Shown here one piece after another: positions 35,633 through 44,587 of a DNA stretch of 64,000 nt. Source of the DNA: Nocardiopsis quinghaiensis. Its GTDB lineage: Bacteria > Actinomycetota > Actinomycetes > Streptosporangiales > Streptosporangiaceae. The notes below the pieces were generated by a model, which was not told the DNA's origin, searched no databases, and worked only from the letters and a program-made list of their open reading frames with translations. The stretch lies in assembly GCF_008638365.1 (NCBI RefSeq), contig NZ_VWVU01000007.1:206193-270192 (forward strand). The letters are read 5' to 3'. The first letter of the stretch is position 1. Each line of letters begins with the position of its first letter. Both the position numbers and the translations under genes were made by a program.

Positions 35633-36238
35633 TCAGCTGATCTGGTCGGTGAGGGCGCGCAGGCGCTGCCAGCGCGCCTCCTCGCAGGAGCCCTTGCGGG
35701 TGAGGGTCGTCTCGACCTCCTGGCCCTCCCAGGTCCCCACGATGGCGGCCTCCTGGGGGCCGTACACCTCGTCGGTGCACACGGTCCCCTCACGCACCTC
35801 GGTGAACAGCTGCTCGCTGCCCGGGGCGGCGGCCTCCGTCGGGGCGGCGCCGCCCTCGGAGGAGACCCCCCCGCTCCGGACCGACGACCCGGTGTCCCCG
35901 TGGAGCTCCTCGGCCGCCCGTGCCAGCTCGGCGCAGGCGGCGGGATCCTCCTCCAGGTCCCCGGTGCACATCAGCGTCTGCACCCAGGCGCGGCCGCGGT
36001 CGCTCACCTGGATCTGCAGGTGCCCGGTCGGCCCCTCCTCCACAGCCTCCTCGGGCTCCTCGGCCACCTCCGGACCCACCTGCGTGGTCATCGCGGTGGT
36101 GGTCTGCACGTCCTGCGGCGGCAGCATCGACGGACCGACGACCACTCCGTAGGCGACCGCTCCGGCGCAGCAGACGCCTGCGAGCAGAGCAGTGCCGAGC
36201 GTGCCGCGGCTCCGGTGGTCACGATGCGATGAGGACAT
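35633..36238 (-). CDS. Subtilisin-inhibitor-like (SSI family) protein
   Basis: This 201-residue exported protein has a signal or anchor helix (about 13-35), an acidic linker, and a C-terminal SSI-type domain. The two disulfide pairs of SSI are represented by TLMCTGDLEEDPAACAEL and by VCTDEVYGP with a final CEEARW. GTWEGQEVETTL matches the conserved VDGVWQGKRVSYE strand of SSI. These proteins inhibit secreted subtilisin-like proteases through the loop after the third Cys. Here that loop carries acidic residues (T-D-E-V) and one extra residue, so the inhibited protease may differ. ATG 36238 is used with GAGGG upstream. Confidence 0.78.
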   Translation of the reverse strand: MSSSHRDHRSRGTLGTALLAGVCCAGAVAYGVVVGPSMLPPQDVQTTTAMTTQVGPEVAEEPEEAVEEGPTGHLQIQVSDRGRAWVQTLMCTGDLEEDPAACAELARAAEELHGDTGSSVRSGGVSSEGGAAPTEAAAPGSEQLFTEVREGTVCTDEVYGPQEAAIVGTWEGQEVETTLTRKGSCEEARWQRLRALTDQIS

Positions 36239-36638
36239 GCCAGAAAACCCTCGGGGGTCGGTGTCACGGTGCGTCCAGCGGGGAGCGAGAGCCGGGTGCG
36301 AACGCGGGGGCAACAGCCTAGCGGGGAGCCCCGGGTGCTCCCCGTTGTGCACGGTAACAAAAAGGTCACCTCGTTCGAACCGTCGGGAAGCGCTCCGGGG
36401 AACGGGAACCGCTCTTCCGCTCGCGCATTACCCACGAGTAAGGTCCTGGAAGGGAATCGTTCGCGCCGCATGATGTGGTCGTTCGTCCTCCACACCGTGG
36501 GACGCCGCAGAGCGCGCGGCGGTTCTCGCCCTCCCCGCCGCGTGTGCGGGACATCACCCTCGCGACCGTCCCTCACACCACCGGCTTCCGAGCGACCACC
36601 GGACGGAAGCCGGACACAGATACGCCCCCGGAGTGCCC
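36239..36638. other. Divergent intergenic region before the VWA genes
   Basis: These 400 bp include an A-rich patch near 36350-36365 (GGTAACAAAAAGGTCACC) that probably belongs to the SSI-gene promoter, and TAAGGT near 36439. No gene is supported. Confidence 0.4.
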
Positions 36639-38375
36639 GTGTCCAGTGGACGCCACCGACTCGCCTCACCGACCGCCTCGACCACCCGCAGACTTCTCGG
36701 GTCGCCGCTGGGGATCACCGCGATCGCCGTCGCGCTCATCACCGCCACCGCGATCGCGGTCCCGGTCGGCCTGGACGTGCTCGGCTGCGGTGAGACCCGC
36801 TATCTGCGCGTGTCGGCGACCCAGAACATGGCACCCGTGCTGCGCGAGGCCGCCACCGATTTCAACGACGGCCGCCCCGGCTACGACGGCGAGTGCGTGT
36901 ACGCGCAGGTGGACGAGATCGCGCCGCACCGGATCATGACCACCCTGTCCGGCGGCCGCTCCGGGGACTCCACCATCGCACCGCACGTGTGGGTACCCGA
37001 GTCCTCGGCCTGGGTCGAGCTGACCCGCGTGTCGGAGGGCGGCATGCACGGCATCGAGACCGACCCGCCGTCCCTGGCCAGCTCACCGGTGGTCCTGGCC
37101 GCTCCGGAGGACACGGAGGGCATGCCCGCTCCCGACGACACCAGCTGGACCCTGGTCCTGCCCGGCGAGCGGAGCCCCGACCGGCCGCTGGTCATGGTCG
37201 ATCCCAACCGCGGCGTCGACGGCATGACCGTCATGCACGCCGTCCGGCGCCACCTGGGCAGCGGCGACGACGCCGACACCGCCATGACCGACTTCGTACG
37301 CGACGTGCAGCGCGACAGCGCGTTCGGCGAGATCGACCTCGACACCTTCCACCCCGGATCGGCCGCCGCCGAGGAGCGTGTCGACCCGGTGATCGTCGTC
37401 CCCGAGCAGGCGGTGGTGTCCTACAACGCCGACAGGGCCTCGTCCGCGCCCCCGCTTCGGGCCCACTACCCCGTGGAGGGCACCGTCAGCCTCGACTACC
37501 CCTACGTCACCACCACCGACGTGCCCTCGCTGCAGTCGGCCGCCGCCGACCTGTACGAGGTGCTGCGCCAGGAGTCCTACCGCTCGCGCCTGCGGGAGCT
37601 CGGATTCCGCGATCCCGACGGCACCGCGTCACCGACCCTGAACGGCCGGCCCGGCCTGGTCGCCGAGGAGCCGGCCACCCACGGGGACCTGACGGGGGAC
37701 GCCCTGCTGGCGTCGGTCACCGACTGGAACAGGTTGTCGATGCCCAGCCGCACCCTGGTGCTCGCCGACACCTCCGCGAACATGGCGGAGGCCCTCGACG
37801 GGGAGCGGAGCCGGATGGACGTCGCCCAGCAGGCGGCGCTCACGGGCCTGTCGCTGTTCCCCGACGAGACCGACATGGGCCTGTGGCTGATGTCGGACGA
37901 GTACGGCGGAGGCGGTCGCGACGAGGCCGCCGACCTGCACCGCCTGGGCACGGCCGACGAGAACGGGGAGGCCACCCGCCGGCAGGAACTCATGGAGGTG
38001 GCCGAGGGGATCGGGGTGCGGGGCGGCGGCTCGCGCCTGTACGACAACATCCTGGCCGCCTACGACGAGGTGGCGGACGACTACTATGAGGACAAGATCA
38101 ACAGCGTCATCCTGCTCACCGCCGGGCAGGACGAGGGGTCCAGCGACATCTCCCACGGGGAGCTGGTGGCGGCGCTGCAGGACCGCTTCGACCCCGAGCG
38201 CCCGGTCAGCACGTTCATCATCGCCTTCGGTTCCCAGGCGGAGGAGTCCGAGCTGCGCCAGATCGCGGCGGCCACCAGCGGATCGCTGTTCGTGACCGAG
38301 GACCCCGGCGAGATCGGCGACATCTTCCTCAGCTCGATCTCGCGGCGGCTGTGCGTGCCCGACTGCGACGGCTAG
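36639..38375 (+). CDS. Substrate-binding/VWA-domain membrane protein, copy 1 (degenerate MIDAS)
   Basis: This 578-residue protein has one N-terminal membrane helix (about 27-47) followed by Cys, an extracellular solute-binding-like domain (about 50-330) and a C-terminal von Willebrand A domain (about 370-560). The MIDAS motif D-x-S-x-S reads D-T-S-A-N at 377-381, and the later TDG is replaced by TAGQD, so metal binding is probably lost. It is a tandem paralogue of the next gene, sharing VCVYA/ECVYAQV, LDYPYV and the ITED/TEDPGEIGDIF end. GTG 36639 has GGAG five bases upstream; GTG 36633 is an alternative. Its function is unknown; an extracellular adhesion or scaffold role fits. Confidence 0.82.
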   Translation: MSSGRHRLASPTASTTRRLLGSPLGITAIAVALITATAIAVPVGLDVLGCGETRYLRVSATQNMAPVLREAATDFNDGRPGYDGECVYAQVDEIAPHRIMTTLSGGRSGDSTIAPHVWVPESSAWVELTRVSEGGMHGIETDPPSLASSPVVLAAPEDTEGMPAPDDTSWTLVLPGERSPDRPLVMVDPNRGVDGMTVMHAVRRHLGSGDDADTAMTDFVRDVQRDSAFGEIDLDTFHPGSAAAEERVDPVIVVPEQAVVSYNADRASSAPPLRAHYPVEGTVSLDYPYVTTTDVPSLQSAAADLYEVLRQESYRSRLRELGFRDPDGTASPTLNGRPGLVAEEPATHGDLTGDALLASVTDWNRLSMPSRTLVLADTSANMAEALDGERSRMDVAQQAALTGLSLFPDETDMGLWLMSDEYGGGGRDEAADLHRLGTADENGEATRRQELMEVAEGIGVRGGGSRLYDNILAAYDEVADDYYEDKINSVILLTAGQDEGSSDISHGELVAALQDRFDPERPVSTFIIAFGSQAEESELRQIAAATSGSLFVTEDPGEIGDIFLSSISRRLCVPDCDG

Positions 38376-38838
38376 ACCGTGTTCCCGGGAGTTCCGGCCC
38401 ACCCGCCCGGTGCCCGCGTACGGGCCGGTCGGGCACGGAGCCCGGCCTGGACCGGTTCGGGCCCCAGAGGGACGGATACCGCCAATCCGGCTCGAAACGG
38501 CCCCAATGGGACAGAAGTGGTCTCGATTGGATATCGGAATCGATTTTCGGTCGGACCGCTTCCGAAAAGCAGACGCATGCAGAACGGGCCGGATTTTCCG
38601 AGGTAACCGGCCCTGTGCTCAGGTTCGACACGGCGGCTCCCCGGATCCGCCGTCGCATGACCGGTTCGACCGACATCTCCTCAACCTGAACCGTTGAGTA
38701 CCGTTTCCCACCAGTAACACACGTGTGGTCGGCCCGCCCACCGGATCGGTGCGTACGGTCATCCCGCACCACCCACCCCCGTACCAACACATCCCCCCTG
38801 TACGACACGTGTCCGTACACCACCCCGTGAGGAAAGCT
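38376..38838. other. 463-bp gap between the two VWA genes
   Basis: The gap is noticeably less GC-rich around 38500-38600. TCGATT and AATCGA arms (around 38523-38543) flank a 9-base centre, a possible operator or hairpin. No terminator with a long stem and no gene are seen, so the second copy may have its own promoter. Confidence 0.45.
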
Positions 38839-40593
38839 GTGGGACGTCACCGCGGAAGATACGCAGAAGAACCCTCCAGCCGCGCCAGGCGCCGCCGCGG
38901 CCGCGGTGGCGCCTTCGCCGCCCTGGCCGCGGCGCTGGTGATCGTGCTCGGTCTGACCGTGGCGGGCGTCTACATGTTCGGTCAGGCCGACGGCTGCGGC
39001 GGATCCGACATCACACTGGACGTCGCGGTCAGCCCCGAGCTGGCCCCCGCCCTGGACGAGGTCGCCTCGGGCTTCAACACCGAGGAACACCAGGTGGACG
39101 GGCGCTGCGTGTACGCGGAGGTGCGCCAGGTCGACTCCGCCAACGTCGCCTTCGGCATCACCGGTGCCGGCGCCACCATGGGCGACACCGAGTCCGACGT
39201 GTGGATCCCGGACTCCTCGATATGGCCGCGCCTGGTGCAGAGCGAGGCGGGCGACGCCGTCATCACCGAGACCGGGACCTCCGTGGCCCGCTCGCCGCTG
39301 GTCCTGGCCGAGCTCGCCGAGCACGCCGACGACAGCGGAGGCCCCAGTGCCTGGGCGGACGTCATCCCCACCTCCGCGCCCGGCGAGGGGGGTCGCACGG
39401 TCCGCGTCGTCGACCCCGCGCGCAGTTCCACCGGCATGGGCACCCTCTACCTGTTGCAGGGGGCGCTGAAGGAGAACAGCCCCGACACCGCGACCTTCAA
39501 CACGCGCATGACCGCCGCGCTGCAGGCCCTGCACCAGGGAGCCTCCCCCGACGAGGAGGCCGCCTTCCTCGCCTTCAGCGGGGGCACCGCCGAGGCCCCG
39601 CCGGCGATGGTGATGTCGGAGCAGGCCGTGTGGCGCTACAACTCCGCGCACTCGGAGGCCGGCGCCCGGGCCAGCTATGTGGAGGGCGACACCTACTACC
39701 TCGACTACCCGTACATCGTGCGCAGCGAGGAGAGCGACGTCACCCGCGCCGCCGAGGAGTTCCGCACGGCGGTGCGCGGCGACGCGGCCCAGACCCGCAT
39801 CCTCGAACAGGGCTTCCGCGGCTCCGAAGGCGAGGTCGACACGTCCGTGCTCACCGAGGACGCCGGCTTCACGGAGGAGCCGCCCACCGAGCTGGCCACG
39901 CCGTCCGAGGGCGCGACCAACGATCTGATCCGTGCCTGGAACCAGCTCAAGATGGACTCCCGGGTGCTCACGATCGTGGACGTCTCCGGATCCATGCTGG
40001 CCGAGGTGCCGGGAACCGGGATGACCCGCATGCAGGTGGCCAGCGCCGCGGCCGCCGAGGGGCTGCAGATGTTCACGGACAGCTCGGAGCTGGGCCTGTG
40101 GAAGTTCTCCACCAACGTCAACGGCGACCTGCACTACCAGGAGACCGCCCCGATCCGCGAGCTGCAGGCGACCGTCGAGGGCGACACCACGCACAGGGAC
40201 GTCATGGCGAACGCGCTGGGCTCGCTCGCGCCGATGCCGCAGGGTGACACGGCGCTGTACGACACCTACCTGGCCGCCTACCAGGAGATGTCGAGCACCT
40301 ACCGGCCTGACCGGACCAACGTCGTCCTCATGCTCACCGACGGGGACAACGACAACCCCGACGGCCTGGAGCTGGACGGGCTGATGTCCCAGATCAACGA
40401 CATAGCGGACCCGTCCCGGCCGATCCCGATCATCACGATCGCGTTCGGGCCGGACGTGCAGAACCTGGAACCGCTCCAGGAGATCGCCGCGGCCACCGGC
40501 GGCGCCGCGTACATGACGGAGGACCCCACCGAGATCGGCCAGATCTTCCTCCAGGCGTTCTCCCTGCGCATCTCGGAGAACGAGACCGAGTAG
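38839..40593 (+). CDS. Substrate-binding/VWA-domain membrane protein, copy 2 (intact MIDAS)
   Basis: This 584-residue paralogue of the preceding gene has a basic N-terminus, a membrane helix (about 25-48), a solute-binding-like domain and a VWA domain (about 375-570). The MIDAS is intact: D381-V-S383-G-S385 in TIVDVSGSM, plus MLTDGDNDN. It should therefore bind Mg and possibly a ligand outside the cell. GTG 38839 has GAGGA six bases upstream; the longer open frame from 38725 is unlike coding sequence. A perfect terminator follows. The family is common in Streptomyces-like genomes as paired genes with unknown ligands. Confidence 0.85.
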   Translation: MGRHRGRYAEEPSSRARRRRGRGGAFAALAAALVIVLGLTVAGVYMFGQADGCGGSDITLDVAVSPELAPALDEVASGFNTEEHQVDGRCVYAEVRQVDSANVAFGITGAGATMGDTESDVWIPDSSIWPRLVQSEAGDAVITETGTSVARSPLVLAELAEHADDSGGPSAWADVIPTSAPGEGGRTVRVVDPARSSTGMGTLYLLQGALKENSPDTATFNTRMTAALQALHQGASPDEEAAFLAFSGGTAEAPPAMVMSEQAVWRYNSAHSEAGARASYVEGDTYYLDYPYIVRSEESDVTRAAEEFRTAVRGDAAQTRILEQGFRGSEGEVDTSVLTEDAGFTEEPPTELATPSEGATNDLIRAWNQLKMDSRVLTIVDVSGSMLAEVPGTGMTRMQVASAAAAEGLQMFTDSSELGLWKFSTNVNGDLHYQETAPIRELQATVEGDTTHRDVMANALGSLAPMPQGDTALYDTYLAAYQEMSSTYRPDRTNVVLMLTDGDNDNPDGLELDGLMSQINDIADPSRPIPIITIAFGPDVQNLEPLQEIAAATGGAAYMTEDPTEIGQIFLQAFSLRISENETE

Positions 40594-40612
40594 GCCTCTC
40601 CTCCGGCGACAT

Positions 40613-40643
40613 CCGGGCCGCGGCGTGTGACGCCGCGGCCCGG
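40613..40643 (+). terminator. Terminator after the second VWA gene
   Basis: Fourteen-bp perfect arms (CCGGGCCGCGGCGT and its complement) with a 3-base loop lie 20 bp after the stop codon. Confidence 0.88.
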
Positions 40644-40967
40644 ACCCGTGTCAGGGGTCGGGAACAGGGGAACCGGGACCGGAACGGTTCCTCCCGCCGT
40701 GTGCGCGGTGTGAGCGATGTGCGCGCAGTGCTCTCGCGGTACGGGGCACCGGACGGAACCCGGAGTGACAAGTCCCTGTCCTTCCCCGGAGGGGCTATGG
40801 ACTTCTTCCCCGGGTTGACGTACCCAGAAAGGAGCCGGGGCCTGTCCCCACGGCGGCCGCCCCTCCGGGACGCCGCGGTTCGGGGAGGGGGAGGGGAACA
40901 GGACCTGCTCGTCCGGGTCTCCCCCGCGCGCCGGACCCGGCACACGACGACCGGATGGGGGAAGGCC
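40644..40967. other. Intergenic region upstream of the amidase-like gene
   Basis: About 320 bp with short GC-rich inverted repeats but no clear promoter or regulatory element that I recognise. The open frame that spans it from 40701 looks like a shadow extension of the downstream gene. Confidence 0.4.
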
Positions 40968-41597
40968 ATGGCGGAGGCGTGGATGCCCGGCGCCGAGAGG
41001 CTCGACGGCGGAGCCGTCCGGACACCTCCCGGAATCGGCGCCCCTCGCGCCGTGTGGACGGTGACGGAGTCGGACCCCGGGGCCTGGTCCGCGCGCGAGG
41101 AGGCGCGGCGGATGGTGGACGAGGAGCGCACCGCACACCTGGTGTGGAACCCGTTGACCGGTGAGGTGGTCCAGACCCTGGCGGCGACCCGCCGCAGCCG
41201 GGTGGCACTGGGCAGCACCCACCAGTACGGACTGCACCTCGACCACGGGCACGAGGGACGGGTGTGCCTGGTGGTGGCGGCGATCGCCTCTCGGGAGGCA
41301 CCCTTCACCGACGGTCCGATGCTCGGACTGGCCCCGATCCTGGCGTGGACGGACTCGTGGGGAGTGGCACGGACCTGGCACGCGGGCCCTCCGGGGAGGG
41401 AAGGGGTCAAGGCCGGGGAGGCGGCGCGTCAGTGGGCCCGGGGCGGCCACTTCGGCCACGACCAGGTACCGGGCTCCTGCGCCAAGGGGCCGGGAAGGCT
41501 GGACACCGCGCGCCTGCTGGCCACCGGTCCGCCCGTGGAGGGGGCGTCCCGCGCTCCGCGCACCCGCCCGGAACCACGACGCTCTGCGACCACGTGA
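40968..41597 (+). CDS. N-acetylmuramoyl-L-alanine amidase-like protein
   Basis: This 209-residue protein resembles an actinomycete and phage family that begins AEAWMPGAER, then PRAVWTVTESDP, HLVWNPLTGEVVQ, GRVCLVVAAI and GLAPILAWTDSWGV. The layout matches amidase-2/PGRP folds that cleave the peptidoglycan amide bond. However the first zinc-ligand His (usually WHITS or WHTTE) is Thr here, so catalysis is doubtful. No signal peptide is seen. ATG 40968 follows GGGGGAAGG closely. The C-terminal 40 residues are Pro/Arg-rich and may be non-homologous tail. Confidence 0.6.
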   Translation: MAEAWMPGAERLDGGAVRTPPGIGAPRAVWTVTESDPGAWSAREEARRMVDEERTAHLVWNPLTGEVVQTLAATRRSRVALGSTHQYGLHLDHGHEGRVCLVVAAIASREAPFTDGPMLGLAPILAWTDSWGVARTWHAGPPGREGVKAGEAARQWARGGHFGHDQVPGSCAKGPGRLDTARLLATGPPVEGASRAPRTRPEPRRSATT

Positions 41598-41696
41598 GTA
41601 CGGGACGGAAGGAGGGAAAAGCACCGAACGCCCCGAACAGGAGGAACCGGGTACCGCTGGTTCACCACCGGCCCACAACCCCTTAGTCTGTCGCCC

Positions 41697-43514
41697 ATGG
41701 GTGGATCTATCGAGCCGGGTTGGTACGCGGACCCGCAGGGCGACGCGCAGACGCTCAGATGGTGGAACGGTGACGAGTGGACGCGGCACACCCGTTCCCT
41801 GAGCGAACTCCAGGGAGGTGCCGACGGCTCCGACGAGGAGGCCGCCACCACCCACCTGGGCGGTTCCGGGCCGCGGGACTCCCCCTCCGAAGAGGAGGAC
41901 ACCGGAACGGTACGGCTGGGCCCCTCCCCGGCTCCCGCGCCGGTCGACGACGATCCCAGCACCATGCGGATCAACCCCTCCTGGGCCCAGGGCGGGGCCG
42001 ACGGTCCCGCCGCCCCCGTGGACGACGATCCCAGCACCATACGCATCAACCCCTCCCCGGCTCAGGACTCCCCCCAGCAGGACACCGCCCCGCCGTTCCC
42101 CCAGGCCTCCCAAGCCCCCATCGACGACGAGCCCAGCACCATGCGGATCAACCCGTCGTGGGCGCAGGGCTCCTCCCCCGCTCCTCAGACCTCCGCCCCC
42201 CAGGCCCCCGTCGACGACGAACCCGGCACCATGCGGGTCGGCCCCTCCGCCCCGTCCGGACGCGACGATGACGAGCTGCCCACCGCGGACCTCTCCGGCG
42301 ACGAGATCCCCACGTCGGATCTGAGCGACGCCGTCGGCGGCGAGGACGTACCGCGCACGGCCGTGTTCGACCCGGGGGCCTCCGGTGACGCCCCGCGCAC
42401 CGCGGTGTTCCCCCCTTCCGGGGGCGAGCCCTCCGGGACCGCCGTGTTCGACCCCGCCGACCCGGCGTTCTCGGGTGGTACGGGCGAGGAGGACGACAAT
42501 AGGGGCGGCAAGTTCAACAAGTTCCTCGGCAGCCTCAAGGAGGGGTGGGCCGACCTGTCCGAGGAGCGCAAGGAGCAGCGCCGCCAGGCCGAGGAGGCCG
42601 CCGCCAAGCAGCGTGAGGAGGAGGCCCGGCGCCAGGCCGAGGAGCAGGCCAGGAATCCGTCCGGGCAGGCCGGGCAGGCCCCGGGCACCGCCGACGACGC
42701 ACCGGCCGACACCCGGTCGGGCGCCTCGTGGGCCCCGCCAGGGCAGCAGCCCTCCGCTCCGGAGGCTCCCGGGCAGCAGACACCCGGCCAGTCGGCCTCC
42801 GGCGCCCAGGCACCGCCCGCCCAGCAGCATTCCGGCGCACAGCCTCCCGGTGCGCCGCCCTCCGGCCCGCAGCGTCCCGGCGCGCAGCCCTCCGGTCCGC
42901 AGTACGGCTACTCCGCCGGGGCCACGCCCCCGTCCGGTCCGCAGCCGGGCATGTTCTCACCCCAGCGGCAGGCCGGTCCGCAGCCGCCGCCGTCGGGTCC
43001 CCAGCAGGGCTATCCCCAGTACCCGCCGCCCCATCAGGGCGGTTTCCCGCCTCCCGGGTACCCGCCCCCGCCGCAGGGAGGCCACCCGAACACACCGCCG
43101 CGCCCGCCGCAGGGTCCGCCGCCGGGTCCCCCCGGGCATCCTCCGCATGCGATGGGCCGCCCCGGTCCGCCCCCCGGGTTCCCGCCGGCGCCCGGCCCGA
43201 TGGCCGGTGGTCCGCACGGTCCCGGAGGGCAGCCGCCGATGGGCGGTTACCCCGGGGGCCCCCAGGGGCCCCAGTGGGGACAGCCGGGTCCGGGGCAGCC
43301 TCCGGGCGGGTATCCCTACCAGCAGCGGCCCCCGCAGCAGCCCAGGAGGAAGAAGAAGCGCGGCTGTGGCTGCGGATGCTTCTTCTTCCTCCTGATCGTG
43401 CTCGTCGTCGCGGCTCTGGCCTATCTCCAGTTCTGGGACGTGTGGGACTGGATGTACGAGCTCATCGGCGTGGGCGCACCGCCCGGCGTCTCGGACAACT
43501 GGGTCTGGGACTGA
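41697..43514 (+). CDS. DUF2510 tail-anchored protein with repeated T-x-x-[ILF] motifs
   Basis: This 605-residue protein starts with a DUF2510 domain (PGWYADPQGDAQTLRWWNGDEWT). Residues about 45-260 are acidic and carry at least ten Thr motifs with I, L, F or V at +3: TTHL, GTVRL, STMRI, STIRI, STMRI, GTMRV, PTADL, PTSDL, RTAVF, RTAVF, GTAVF. A charged helix (about 262-320) and a Pro/Gln/Gly-rich stretch follow, then RRKKKRGCGCGC and a membrane helix near residues 562-582, with a short extracellular end. The repeats look like Ser/Thr-kinase sites that FHA domains could bind. A TTAGTCT hexamer just upstream suggests a leaderless mRNA. Function is unknown. Confidence 0.8.
   Translation: MGGSIEPGWYADPQGDAQTLRWWNGDEWTRHTRSLSELQGGADGSDEEAATTHLGGSGPRDSPSEEEDTGTVRLGPSPAPAPVDDDPSTMRINPSWAQGGADGPAAPVDDDPSTIRINPSPAQDSPQQDTAPPFPQASQAPIDDEPSTMRINPSWAQGSSPAPQTSAPQAPVDDEPGTMRVGPSAPSGRDDDELPTADLSGDEIPTSDLSDAVGGEDVPRTAVFDPGASGDAPRTAVFPPSGGEPSGTAVFDPADPAFSGGTGEEDDNRGGKFNKFLGSLKEGWADLSEERKEQRRQAEEAAAKQREEEARRQAEEQARNPSGQAGQAPGTADDAPADTRSGASWAPPGQQPSAPEAPGQQTPGQSASGAQAPPAQQHSGAQPPGAPPSGPQRPGAQPSGPQYGYSAGATPPSGPQPGMFSPQRQAGPQPPPSGPQQGYPQYPPPHQGGFPPPGYPPPPQGGHPNTPPRPPQGPPPGPPGHPPHAMGRPGPPPGFPPAPGPMAGGPHGPGGQPPMGGYPGGPQGPQWGQPGPGQPPGGYPYQQRPPQQPRRKKKRGCGCGCFFFLLIVLVVAALAYLQFWDVWDWMYELIGVGAPPGVSDNWVWD
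41937..42250 (+). repeat. Tandem coding repeat of a D-D-x-P-S-T-x-R-I unit
   Basis: Four copies of a unit reading roughly VDDDPSTMRINPSWAQG occur within the DUF2510 gene: VDDDPSTMRINPS, VDDDPSTIRINPS, IDDEPSTMRINPS and VDDEPGTMRVGPS. The first two are about 30 residues apart; later spacing is looser. DNA identity between units is high, indicating duplication. Confidence 0.85.
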
Positions 43515-43601
43515 CCCGGGTCTCCCAGGGGCGGTCGGACAGCGTTGCGGCCGCCCCTTCGCCATCCCCGGCGCTGCTCACGAGCCCCTAAGCTGACCGG
43601 T

Positions 43602-44252
43602 ATGACTGACAGTTTGGTGTGGATCGACTGCGAGATGACGGGCCTGGACTTCGAGAGCGACGCGCTGATCGAGGTGGCCTGTCTGATCACCGACGGGGAG
43701 CTCAACATCCTCGACGAGGGTGTGGACGTCGTGATCAGACCCCCGCAGGACGCACTGGACCGCATGGGCGACTTCGTGCGCAACATGCACACCACCTCCG
43801 GACTGCTGGAGGAGTTGGACAAGGGTGTGAGCCTGCAGGAGGCCGAGGACCTGGTCCTGGAGCACATCCACCAGTACGTGACCGAGCCGCGCAAGGCCCC
43901 GCTGTGCGGCAACTCGATCTCCACCGACCGCACGTTCCTGGCACGTGACATGAAGCGCATCGACGAGTTCCTGCACTACCGGATGGTGGACGTGTCCTCC
44001 ATCAAGGAGCTGCTGCGCCGTTGGTACCCGCGTGTGTACTACGCGAGCCCGGAGAAGAACGGCGGCCACCGGGCGCTGGCCGACATCACAGAGAGCATCC
44101 GTGAGCTGCGGTACTACCGCGCCGCGGCCTTCGTCCCCCCGCCCGGCCCGAGCTCGTCCGCGGCCCGCGCCATCGCCGCCGACGTGGTCGCCGAGGACCC
44201 CGGAACGAAGGGCTCCGAGGAGGACTCGGAGAACCGCACCGCCGAAAACTGA
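43602..44252 (+). CDS. orn: Oligoribonuclease
   Basis: Orn is the essential 3'-5' exonuclease that degrades dinucleotides and completes RNA and c-di-GMP breakdown. The 216-residue protein has the DEDDh active site: Asp and Glu in [10 protein letters not shown], Asp in SISTDRTFL, and His and Asp in [12 protein letters not shown] 25-residue acidic C-terminal extension beyond the catalytic domain is common in actinomycetes. ATG 43602 has no ribosome site but a TAAGCT hexamer about 12 bases upstream, so translation from a leaderless mRNA is likely. It precedes tRNA-His. Confidence 0.96.
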   Translation: MTDSLVWIDCEMTGLDFESDALIEVACLITDGELNILDEGVDVVIRPPQDALDRMGDFVRNMHTTSGLLEELDKGVSLQEAEDLVLEHIHQYVTEPRKAPLCGNSISTDRTFLARDMKRIDEFLHYRMVDVSSIKELLRRWYPRVYYASPEKNGGHRALADITESIRELRYYRAAAFVPPPGPSSSAARAIAADVVAEDPGTKGSEEDSENRTAEN

Positions 44253-44317
44253 TCGAAGCACTCCCCCGAGTCCGCTAAGCTTGAGACGTACGCAGGGCCG
44301 CGAGGCCAGGCGCACGT

Positions 44318-44394
44318 GGTGGGTGTAGCTCAGCCGGTAGAGCACTTGGTTGTGGTCCAAGAAGTCGCGGGTTCAAGTCCCGTCACTCACCCCA
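44318..44394 (+). tRNA. tRNA-His (anticodon GTG)
   Basis: The cloverleaf folds with acceptor arms GTGGGTG and CACTCAC, D-loop AGCTCAGCCGGTAGAGC, anticodon GTG in TTGTGGT, and T-loop GGTTCAAGTCC. An extra G at 44318 faces the discriminator C at 44391, the tRNA-His identity element G-1:C73. CCA is encoded at 44392-44394. A terminator follows. Confidence 0.97.
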
Positions 44395-44399
44395 GAGGC

Positions 44400-44443
44400 A
44401 AAAGCCCCTGACCAGCGCAAACGCGCAACGGTCAGGGGCTTTT
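44400..44443 (+). terminator. Terminator after tRNA-His
   Basis: Perfect 14-bp arms AAAAGCCCCTGACC and GGTCAGGGGCTTTT end in a T run. Confidence 0.92.
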
Positions 44444-44455
44444 GCGTTGTCGGGG

Positions 44456-44550
44456 GTGCACCAGCGGGTGCACGGGGGCGAAAATGTACCCGCCGAGTGT
44501 GCACCGCCCATCCCGTCACTCATCCCGGGGCGGGGTGCACCCGGGTGCAC
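44456..44550. repeat. Five GTGCAC palindromes in 95 bp
   Basis: GTGCAC occurs at 44456, 44468, 44499, 44535 and 44545. The first and last pairs have the same layout, GGGGTGCACC followed by CGGGTGCACG. Such an array downstream of a tRNA and near an integrase gene could be integrase arm sites or an operator cluster. Confidence 0.6.
44511..44526 (+). other. Second copy of the tRNA-His 3' end, candidate attachment site
   Basis: TCCCGTCACTCATCCC repeats the tRNA 3' end at 44378-44393 (TCCCGTCACTCACCCC region) with one mismatch, 132 bp downstream. Integrative elements that enter tRNA genes leave such duplications. The core is short, so chance cannot be excluded. Confidence 0.45.
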
Positions 44551-44587
44551 GATGCAGAGTGATTCGCTGCGGCCTAATACGGCGTTC

